Shown here in pieces: positions 1 to 5,466 of a stretch of DNA of 5,466 bases. Source of the DNA: Akkermansiaceae bacterium (GTDB lineage Bacteria; Verrucomicrobiota; Verrucomicrobiia; Verrucomicrobiales; Akkermansiaceae); assembly GCA_029288115.1 (NCBI GenBank), contig JARFPV010000193.1:1-5466 (forward strand), read 5' to 3'. The translations under genes were made by a program, and so were the position numbers. Position 1 is the stretch's first letter. Each line of letters opens with the position of its first letter. A model generated the notes under the pieces. It was not told the DNA's origin, searched no databases, and was given only the letters and a program-made list of their open reading frames with translations.

Positions 1-2
1 CA

Positions 3-914
3 CTCGCACTGAGTGGCACTATCAATAGTGGCGACCAAATCGTCATATCCGGGCTCGAGCACCACTCGAATATTGTACCATGGCAAATGCTCTGCGAGCG
101 CACAGGTGCCGAACTCAAAGTAGTTCCAGTGTTAGACGACGGCACTATTGATATGGGAGCATTTAAGTCTCTGCTCAATGAACGTGTCAAATTGGTGGCC
201 ATGAGCCATGTCTCTAACGCTCTCGGCACCATCAATCCAGTGGAGGAGATCATACGCCTTGCCAAGGGTTGCGGTGCATGGACTCTGATTGACGGTGCTC
301 AAGCCGCCCCCCACATGAGCGTAGACGTGCAAGAGCTCGGTTGTGACTTTTATGTATTTTCCGGGCACAAAACCTACGGACCAACTGGCATTGGAGTGCT
401 TTATGGAAAAGAAAAACGGCTCGATGCCTTGCCGCCCTGGCGTGGTGGCGGTGAGATGATCAAGGAGGTGACGTTTGAAAAAACCACCTACAACGATCTA
501 CCGTTTAAGTTTGAAGCTGGCACGCCTGACATTGAGGGTGCGATCTCACTTGCTCGCGCCATTGATTACATGAATGAGATTGGAATGGAGACAATCGCCA
601 CGCATGAGAACGCGCTTGAAAAGGCAGCTAGCTCAGCACTTGCAGAAATTCCTGGAATCCGTTTTTACGGAACATCACCTAACAAAGCAGCTGTTATTTC
701 TTTTCTCGTCGAGGGCATCCACCACTACGATATGGGAACGTTAATGGATCAGATGGGCGTTGCAGTTAGAACAGGCCACCATTGCTGCCAACCACTGATG
801 ACGAGGTTCGGCATCACAGGGACGGTGCGTGCCTCATTCGCCGTATACAACACCATGGACGAAGTCGAAAAGCTCGTCACATCCGTGCGCAAGGCATCGA
901 TGATGCTCGGCTAG
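3..914 (+). CDS. sufS: SufS-type cysteine desulfurase, C-terminal 303 residues (5' end off the window)
   Basis: This PLP enzyme takes sulfur from L-cysteine, giving alanine and an enzyme persulfide that feeds Fe-S cluster assembly in the cytosol. The frame is open from base 3, so the ATG at 87 is internal: the 28 codons before it encode the conserved family segment containing EHHSNIVPWQ. Visible landmarks are the PLP-contacting DGAQAAPH (about 291-314), the Schiff-base lysine in SGHKTYGPTG (Lys codon 369-371), AGTPDIEGAISLARAIDY, and the active-site loop RTGHHCCQPLM with the persulfide cysteine at 783-785. The short loop with HHC is type II (SufS/CsdA), unlike the longer IscS/NifS loop. Family members are about 400-415 aa, so about 100 N-terminal residues are missing. 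A second Cys follows the catalytic one. No sufE or sufU follows; the next gene converges. CsdA is the main alternative, but the class call is secure. Confidence 0.95.
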   Translation, partial: LALSGTINSGDQIVISGLEHHSNIVPWQMLCERTGAELKVVPVLDDGTIDMGAFKSLLNERVKLVAMSHVSNALGTINPVEEIIRLAKGCGAWTLIDGAQAAPHMSVDVQELGCDFYVFSGHKTYGPTGIGVLYGKEKRLDALPPWRGGGEMIKEVTFEKTTYNDLPFKFEAGTPDIEGAISLARAIDYMNEIGMETIATHENALEKAASSALAEIPGIRFYGTSPNKAAVISFLVEGIHHYDMGTLMDQMGVAVRTGHHCCQPLMTRFGITGTVRASFAVYNTMDEVEKLVTSVRKASMMLG

Positions 915-2035
915 CCAAGCTTCCTTGCTTTGGCGAGGCGGGTGACAAATTCCTCCATAGCTTCCTGCTTTGCCTCGAGTTCCTCGACCAGCTTCAGCTG
1001 AGTGCGTGCGCGATCGAGATTATGTTGCTCACGCTTGGTTTTGAAATAGACATCCCCCTCGAGGTAATCTGTCAGGAAACGAATACCGATTTCCAGAGAA
1101 ATGAGTTTCCCCGAGAACACGAGGTTCTCAATTTCCGCGTCGCAGAGACAATCACATCCATCCATGTAGCCTTCCGCTAAAGACTCGAAGATGGGCATCC
1201 GCATTTCGACCTTACTGAGATCCTGCTCATCCTCTGCTGCCGGGCTCACCACGGTGCGGACGAGATCTCCGAAATCGTAGAGAGAAAGCCCGGGCATCAC
1301 AGTGTCCAGATCGATCACGCAGACAGCTTCGTCTGTCTCCGTGTCAATCATCACGTTATTGATCTTGGTATCATTGTGGGTAATACGGACGGGTAGTTTC
1401 CCATCATCCCGAAGGGTAATGAGTTTTGTTGTCACATCCTCGCGAGCGCGGATAAAATCAATCTCAGCCTGAGCAGTTTCCACTCGCCCACAGGGATCGG
1501 CATCAATCACCTCCATCAATCTCGCATAGCGTTTAGGCGTATCATGAAAGTCTGGGATCGTCTCCTCGATATCTTCCACGTCGATATCACTGACCAAGTC
1601 TTGAAACGAACCGAATGCGTGACCAGCTTGATATGCCTGGCGTGTATTTTCCACGATGTCATATGTCTTGCACCCTTCGATAAAATTATAGCAGCGCCAG
1701 ACGCCACCTCCGTCTCCCTGTGCATAGAATCTTCCACCTCGTGCCGGGTAGAGGTTCAACGTCTGACCACCAAGGTCTTTTTTTACCCGCAGCACCTTCC
1801 AGTTGATATGGCGTGTCACCATTTCGACGTTACGCATGACTGCAAATGGATCCTTGAACACCTTCTCATTAATCCGTTGGAAAATATACTGTGACTTACT
1901 ACCTGATGGCTTTCTAAAAGTCGCCATATAGGTCGAGTTAATGTGGCCGCTATACACTTCCTCACCCTCTACAAACTCACCCGCGATGGCGAACTCGTTG
2001 GCAATTTCCTCAATATGGTTTTCGTCTTCAATCAT
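911..2035 (-). CDS. Phosphotransferase of the APH fold, N-acetylhexosamine 1-kinase (NahK)-like
   Basis: This is a predicted cytosolic ATP-dependent small-molecule kinase of 374 aa. The C-terminal lobe has the Brenner motif HNDTKINN at residues 220-227 (catalytic Asp222, Asn227) and the metal-binding IDLDTVMPG at 241-249 (Asp242, Asp244), followed by YDFGDLVR at 253-260. The N-terminal lobe has SGHINSTY (29-36) and FQRINEKVFKDP (52-63). This combination is typical of the family that includes bifidobacterial NahK and proteins loosely labelled 'mucin desulfatase'; NahK phosphorylates GlcNAc/GalNAc at C1. The substrate here is inferred from resemblance only and could be another sugar or an amino alcohol. 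Length is normal for the family. A CxCxC cluster sits at residues 294-298. The ATG lies 4 nt after the phosphatase stop, without a Shine-Dalgarno sequence, which suggests co-transcription and translational coupling. The TAG stop overlaps the sufS stop in CTAG. Confidence 0.85.
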   Translation of the reverse strand: MIEDENHIEEIANEFAIAGEFVEGEEVYSGHINSTYMATFRKPSGSKSQYIFQRINEKVFKDPFAVMRNVEMVTRHINWKVLRVKKDLGGQTLNLYPARGGRFYAQGDGGGVWRCYNFIEGCKTYDIVENTRQAYQAGHAFGSFQDLVSDIDVEDIEETIPDFHDTPKRYARLMEVIDADPCGRVETAQAEIDFIRAREDVTTKLITLRDDGKLPVRITHNDTKINNVMIDTETDEAVCVIDLDTVMPGLSLYDFGDLVRTVVSPAAEDEQDLSKVEMRMPIFESLAEGYMDGCDCLCDAEIENLVFSGKLISLEIGIRFLTDYLEGDVYFKTKREQHNLDRARTQLKLVEELEAKQEAMEEFVTRLAKARKLG

Positions 2036-2039
2036 GGTT

Positions 2040-2525
2040 TTAGTGATTGTCTTTGATGAACTTGATGATTCCTGGAAGTGCCAACTTCATGACATCTGCG
2101 ACTTCTTCATACGCGGCCAAACCCATACCTATGGGATCGGGAACATCAGCTCCTTCAAGGCACTCATCAAGATCGATAAAGTCTGTCAACAACCTTACAG
2201 ATTCTGATTTTTCAGGAAAAAAACGGACCAACGCTTCAGCATGTGAATGCGTCATTGCGATGATGAGGTCTGCCTTGGTGAGAATCTTTTCATTGACCTG
2301 CCTACTCTTGAATTTTTTCAAAGGCGCCTTGAGCAATTTCAGAACTACCTGTGTTTCATGGCTTGCGTCTTGCCCTGGCATAGCAGCCACGCCGGCTGAA
2401 CTCACTTTGATGGCTTTGTCTCCACCGATCTTGGCCTTGAGCAGCCCTTCTGCCATAGGACTACGGCACGTGTTTCCGGTGCAAACAAAGAGCACGTTCG
2501 TTTTTTTACTATCGCTCGACGCCAT
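2040..2525 (-). CDS. Low-molecular-weight phosphatase, protein-arginine-phosphatase (YwlE)-like
   Basis: This 161-aa cytosolic phosphatase has the P-loop CTGNTCRSP at residues 15-23 (nucleophile Cys15, Arg21 of the CX5R motif) and the general-acid Asp130 in VPDPIG. The full LMW-PTP fold is present at normal length. Thr19, four residues after the catalytic Cys, matches Thr11 of Bacillus YwlE, which favours phospho-arginine; tyrosine-specific members usually have Ile or Leu there. LIIAMTHSHA (88-97) also resembles YwlE (LVLAMTHQHK). The reading frame continues upstream to an ATG at 2597, but that extension encodes FFFF from the T-tract of a terminator-like hairpin and has no family counterpart. 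The ATG at 2525, just before the first beta strand, is therefore preferred. No Shine-Dalgarno sequence is visible. The gene is probably first in an operon with the kinase. A tyrosine phosphatase or an arsenate-reductase-like role is the alternative. Confidence 0.9.
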   Translation of the reverse strand: MASSDSKKTNVLFVCTGNTCRSPMAEGLLKAKIGGDKAIKVSSAGVAAMPGQDASHETQVVLKLLKAPLKKFKSRQVNEKILTKADLIIAMTHSHAEALVRFFPEKSESVRLLTDFIDLDECLEGADVPDPIGMGLAAYEEVADVMKLALPGIIKFIKDNH

Positions 2526-2540
2526 ATTCGTTTCGGGTTG

Positions 2541-2579
2541 GAAAAAGAAGAACAGGGTCTCCGATACGGAAAACCCTGT
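2541..2579 (-). terminator. Rho-independent terminator-like hairpin after the lipoprotein gene
   Basis: Read on the minus strand, ACAGGGT (2579-2573) pairs perfectly with ACCCTGT (2558-2552). Inside this, after one unpaired T, TTCCG pairs with CGGAG (one G-T pair) around a 3-nt TAT loop. The result is a nearly continuous 12-bp stem followed at once by TTCTTCTTTTTCC (2551-2539). It starts about 55 nt after the lipoprotein stop, the right place and strand for its terminator. The T-tract is interrupted by C residues, so efficiency is uncertain. It also ends only about 15 nt before the phosphatase start codon, so it could act as a leader attenuator. Confidence 0.75.
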
Positions 2580-2633
2580 CCAGATCAATTGTTGCAACAG
2601 GAAACGAGTCTCGCCCCCTGGTGAACGGATGAA

Positions 2634-4874
2634 TTATTGAGTCTTCAAGTGCAGTGAAACGCGAGTGCGGCCACCCTCCTTACGAGCATTCAGCGTCAGT
2701 GTATCTAGCGACCCAAACACCTTGAGAGCTTCATCAATCATAGGCTTGTTCTCAGTAAAGTCAGCACGACCACTCTCATTAGGGATAATTTCTTCGACGT
2801 TCTTTTCAACCAGCGCAAGCCACTGTTTGGCGAAGCCGTTGAGCACTTTGAAGTCGACATGCAACCAGGCTCCTTTGCGGCCTGATTTACTACCTGTCTT
2901 GAATCGCTCGGCAAGACCTTCTGAAAATGTCTTCGAGGTTGAAACGAAGAACAGTTCATCACTGACAGAGACGGACGGCACGAAGTCATCGTTCTGGAAT
3001 GGAATCGGAACAAACCATGTCTTAAGCCCGTCTTTCTCGCTGCTCATAGGCACCTGCATAGGGATCTCTTCACCCGCCATCTCACTGATGGTTTTCAAGA
3101 TGTTTTCAGCGGAAGTATTGACGCGTGTCCATGAACTCTGAAGCTTGGCACGATCATCCACGGTGCTGACGTAACCAATCCGGGGCATTTTACCCTCCTT
3201 AAGAATGACGTCAGGCACGTTCGGAATCTTTGGCAAGGCACCGTTCACATCCATGACCAGGGCTGATTCGGCACCAAGCCCTGCGGCAAGATCACCGCGC
3301 AACGCTTTCCAAAGTTCTACAGCATCGCTTTGGAAGGCTTTGTCAAACATCTCAACACCTTGCTTGAAGTCGCGAAAATCTCCATCGTCGATATCAAGGG
3401 CTGCAACACGCTTAGTAAGCAGATAGGCCGTCTCACCGACTGAATCAATGTATTCCATGACAGCCTCGTTGTATGCCTCATTGCTGGTCCAGTTAGCAAA
3501 CAGCAGTGTATTGTCGCCATCTCCGAGTGATGCCAGGCTGTGTTCCTTGCTAAAATCAATGGAAGGCATATTTCCGCCTCCGAAGCCCTCCGCCTTCAGC
3601 CCATCCTCGATGTAAACTACGTAGCCGAGATCGGCCGCATTGAACATTCCGACAAGTTTTTCACCCTGTTCGGTAATGCTTCCAAGTAGAGCCTCGATAT
3701 CCTGCGTATCGCCAAGCGAGCCCGCATCTCCAAGCCCGTCGCCCAGTCCTTTTGTGAAGGAGTTCAATAGGCGGAATCCCACGGCTTCCAAGTTACCTGT
3801 CATTTCAACCACCTTTGAGTCACTGTATCCCAAACTGATGATTTTCTTATCCAGATAAGTATCGAGAAAGACGATTTCCTCATTAGCGCACATCGAATCG
3901 CTCACGCTCTCGGCAAGCACGAAGTCATCTTCGGATTTCCCAAGGAAAAGAATCACGTAATCCCCCACCGTACCGGAAACGCAGATGATGGATTTCTTTG
4001 ACAGAGCATCCCTGAAGGCGCTTACATCCTCGGCTTCGAAGACTTCCTGCATTTCCTCCATGTCATCCTCGTCGATTTCTTCAGCAATCTTCGCTCCACT
4101 GATTTTGAAGCCGTTGAACTCGTTCTCGCCTCGTTTGATCGTGATGGCTTCAGAGATTTCTTCTACCATGCCAAAAAGGGATGTGATTTGCTCCATCTGC
4201 TCAACCACTAGCTCACGTGCTTCAGCGTCACTCACCTTAGCTCCTTGATAAACGGCAGGCATGTTAAAGCTTTGGAACATTTTGACGATCTCCTTAGGAG
4301 CTCCCTTGAGGGGACCGTTCATAAATTCTTCCGGCCCCCTTGGTTGATAAGCATCGCCTTCACGCACAAATCCATCGGCCATGTGAACTCCAGTGCGGCC
4401 GCCGTAGTAGGCAAACCGGTTCAGCAAGTTCATGGCCAAGTCAAAAGTTTCACCTGTCCCAGAGCCATAGGCAGTGAAGTATTCCTCGCTATACTGGGCA
4501 ATCTGCCCCGCCGCCGGACCACTCTCCATGAGTTCTTCGAGTGAAACTCCTTCATCAGCCATACGCTGAAGCACAAACGCTCCGATGGGAGTCTTGAGGA
4601 ATTCTTGAAATGCTTCCTTACCATTGAAAATTCCATCATACTTGACGATGGTTTTGGGCAGGTGCTTCGCGAATCCAAGCTTCTCAGCGCGTTTTTCCGG
4701 AGTGGCTGATGGCTTGATCGGATCAGGCGCGGGAACCGCAGGTGCAGTTGCTGAGCTACCCGTAGATGAATCTGAAGTGGATGAGTCCTGAGTATCCGTG
4801 GTGGACTTATCTTTACACGCCGACATGATGACGGCACCGGCTAGAAGCGGGACGAGGAAGTATTTGCGTTTCAT
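2634..4874 (-). CDS. Large predicted lipoprotein of unknown function (746 aa)
   Basis: I do not recognise this protein. It begins with a lipoprotein signal: basic MKRK, a hydrophobic core YFLVPLLAGAVIM, then SAC, making Cys20 the likely lipidated residue. Met at -3 is a weak lipobox. Lys at +2 is not the inner-membrane-retention Asp, so an outer-membrane location is plausible. Residues 21-60 are a Ser/Thr-, then Pro/Ala-rich tether. The remainder is a long alpha/beta region with no further transmembrane segment, an acidic stretch at about 265-283, and a Gly/Asp-rich turn, GLGDGLGD, at about 376-383. Alternation of short beta patches with helical segments resembles large DUF3352-like exported proteins, but I cannot establish homology. 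An in-frame TTG at 4895 would add seven residues; ATG at 4874 is preferred because the signal peptide starts there. No Shine-Dalgarno sequence is visible. The gene seems monocistronic, divergent from mutM and followed by a terminator-like hairpin. Confidence 0.85.
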   Translation of the reverse strand: MKRKYFLVPLLAGAVIMSACKDKSTTDTQDSSTSDSSTGSSATAPAVPAPDPIKPSATPEKRAEKLGFAKHLPKTIVKYDGIFNGKEAFQEFLKTPIGAFVLQRMADEGVSLEELMESGPAAGQIAQYSEEYFTAYGSGTGETFDLAMNLLNRFAYYGGRTGVHMADGFVREGDAYQPRGPEEFMNGPLKGAPKEIVKMFQSFNMPAVYQGAKVSDAEARELVVEQMEQITSLFGMVEEISEAITIKRGENEFNGFKISGAKIAEEIDEDDMEEMQEVFEAEDVSAFRDALSKKSIICVSGTVGDYVILFLGKSEDDFVLAESVSDSMCANEEIVFLDTYLDKKIISLGYSDSKVVEMTGNLEAVGFRLLNSFTKGLGDGLGDAGSLGDTQDIEALLGSITEQGEKLVGMFNAADLGYVVYIEDGLKAEGFGGGNMPSIDFSKEHSLASLGDGDNTLLFANWTSNEAYNEAVMEYIDSVGETAYLLTKRVAALDIDDGDFRDFKQGVEMFDKAFQSDAVELWKALRGDLAAGLGAESALVMDVNGALPKIPNVPDVILKEGKMPRIGYVSTVDDRAKLQSSWTRVNTSAENILKTISEMAGEEIPMQVPMSSEKDGLKTWFVPIPFQNDDFVPSVSVSDELFFVSTSKTFSEGLAERFKTGSKSGRKGAWLHVDFKVLNGFAKQWLALVEKNVEEIIPNESGRADFTENKPMIDEALKVFGSLDTLTLNARKEGGRTRVSLHLKTQ

Positions 4875-4910
4875 ATGAAACGGATTAACGGGCAAGCGTG
4901 CAGATTATTC

Positions 4911-4920
4911 AATTATAATT
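4911..4920. promoter_or_regulatory. Palindromic -10 element, candidate bidirectional promoter for mutM and the lipoprotein gene
   Basis: The 10-bp perfect palindrome AATTATAATT contains a consensus TATAAT on each strand (plus 4914-4919, minus 4917-4912), inside an AT-rich patch at about 4904-4933. It sits in the only divergent intergenic region of the window. Starts about 7 nt downstream of each -10 would give leaders of roughly 40 nt for mutM and 30 nt for the lipoprotein gene. No good -35 (TTGACA-like) or extended -10 TGn is present at the expected spacing on either strand, so this rests on the -10 and its position only. Confidence 0.4.
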
Positions 4921-4965
4921 CGTGTAATATTTCGTAATGATCCCATCTTTCCCCTGACAATAATC

Positions 4966-5466
4966 ATGCCTGAATTACCTGAAGTAGAAACGACGCGGCA
5001 AGGCATTCTCCCCCACTTGCAAGGAGAATGTGTGAGCGCTGTAATGGTGCGTAATCCCGCCATGCGCTGGCCGGTGGAGGATAATGTCAACCGCATCAAC
5101 GGAATGACCGTCACCGGCGTGTCACGGCGCGCGAAGTATCTGCTCATCGAGTGTAACGCCGGAACACTTATCCTCCACCTCGGCATGTCCGGCAGCCTAC
5201 GGATCTGCCAGCCCGATATCCCGCTAAAAAAGCATGACCACTTTATCGTCCTACTGGAGAACGGGACCGAACTACGCCTGCATGACCCTCGGAGATTCGG
5301 CGCGGTCATTTGGCACGAAGGCGACATCGATGAGCACCCCCTCATCAGCCATCTTGGCCCAGAGCCACTCCAAGATGAATTTCATACCGACTACTTACAC
5401 CAAAGCTGCCATGGGAGAAAAACCACAATCAAGCAACACATCATGAATGGCAAAGTCGTGGTTGGC
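4966..5466 (+). CDS. mutM: Formamidopyrimidine-DNA glycosylase (Fpg), N-terminal 167 residues (3' end off the window)
   Basis: This base-excision-repair enzyme removes 8-oxoguanine and formamidopyrimidines and cuts the abasic site by beta,delta-elimination. The frame runs open from ATG at 4966 to the right edge. The start is fixed by MPELPEVET, since the mature enzyme needs Pro2 as Schiff-base nucleophile and Glu3. Other landmarks are Lys57 in RRAKYLL, HLGMSGSLR (71-79) with the DNA-intercalating Met74, and HDPRRFG (106-112) with Arg109 and Phe111, which fill the gap opposite the lesion. LGPEPL and the helix-two-turn-helix start (TIKQHIMNGKVVVG) follow. The C-terminal zinc finger of the usual ~270-aa protein lies beyond the window. 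All visible key residues are intact. Presence of both Met74 and the Arg109/Phe111 loop favours MutM over Nei. No Shine-Dalgarno sequence precedes the ATG. Confidence 0.96.
   Translation, partial: MPELPEVETTRQGILPHLQGECVSAVMVRNPAMRWPVEDNVNRINGMTVTGVSRRAKYLLIECNAGTLILHLGMSGSLRICQPDIPLKKHDHFIVLLENGTELRLHDPRRFGAVIWHEGDIDEHPLISHLGPEPLQDEFHTDYLHQSCHGRKTTIKQHIMNGKVVVG

Noticed and set aside
87..914. Treating sufS as a complete 275-aa gene starting at ATG 87.
   Set aside because: Conserved desulfurase sequence continues in frame back to the window edge, so the gene is simply cut by the window.
914..934. Imperfect hairpin (GCCAAGC ... GCTTTGGC) just after the sufS stop, as a possible sufS terminator.
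   Set aside because: The stem has a bulge, it lies inside the kinase coding region, and it is followed by a G-rich sequence with no T-tract on the plus strand.
782..1180. 132-codon plus-strand frame spanning the sufS end and the kinase 3' end.
   Set aside because: It overlaps two well-supported genes in other frames and shows no family motif.
2526..2597. N-terminal extension of the phosphatase from an in-frame ATG at 2597.
   Set aside because: It would encode FFFF from the hairpin T-tract, includes the hairpin itself, and precedes the usual LMW-PTP start.
2047..2640. 197-codon plus-strand open frame opposite the phosphatase.
   Set aside because: It is antisense to a gene with clear catalytic motifs, and its own protein is low-complexity Ser/Ala-rich with no recognisable features.
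4905..5345. 146-codon minus-strand open frame opposite mutM.
   Set aside because: It lies antisense to mutM, whose motifs are continuous and intact. Its product is Arg/Ser-rich, typical of a shadow frame.
1..5466. A novel multi-gene defence, mobile or biosynthetic system.
   Set aside because: I see no integrase, transposase, repeats, tRNA, toxin-antitoxin pair or nuclease set. Most genes are recognisable housekeeping or metabolic types.

Overview
The window reads as ordinary chromosomal DNA from a Gram-negative bacterium with a roughly balanced base composition. It is densely coded on both strands and holds no RNA gene, mobile element or CRISPR array that I can see. The mix of a large lipoprotein of unknown function, a NahK/mucin-desulfatase-type phosphotransferase, a YwlE-type phosphatase and start codons without Shine-Dalgarno sequences fits the Verrucomicrobiota / Planctomycetota / Bacteroidota part of the tree. 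My best guess is Verrucomicrobiota, but that is an inference from protein style and no marker gene proves it.

Layout, left to right. (1) Positions 3-914, plus strand: the last 303 codons of a SufS-type (type II) cysteine desulfurase, cut by the left edge. (2) Positions 911-2035, minus strand: a 374-aa small-molecule kinase of the aminoglycoside-phosphotransferase fold, closest to N-acetylhexosamine 1-kinases. It converges on sufS, and the two stop codons share one CTAG tetranucleotide. (3) Positions 2040-2525, minus strand: a 161-aa low-molecular-weight phosphatase with the CTGNTCRSP loop seen in protein-arginine phosphatases. It ends 4 nt before the kinase start, so the two form an operon. 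(4) Positions 2526-2633: a 108-nt gap carrying a strong minus-strand terminator-like hairpin. (5) Positions 2634-4874, minus strand: a 746-aa predicted lipoprotein of unknown function. (6) Positions 4875-4965: a 91-nt divergent intergenic region with an AT-rich palindrome containing TATAAT on both strands. (7) Positions 4966 to the right edge, plus strand: the first 167 codons of mutM (formamidopyrimidine-DNA glycosylase).

The genes do not form one obvious pathway. SufS supplies sulfur for Fe-S clusters and MutM repairs oxidised guanine; both are housekeeping genes. The phosphatase-kinase pair is the only clear operon. The lipoprotein has its own likely promoter, shared back to back with mutM, and its own likely terminator. 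I found no convincing evidence of a new multi-gene system. The points most worth following are the lipoprotein with a possible internal duplication, the arginine-phosphatase signature, the hairpin placed just before the phosphatase start, and the symmetrical promoter element.
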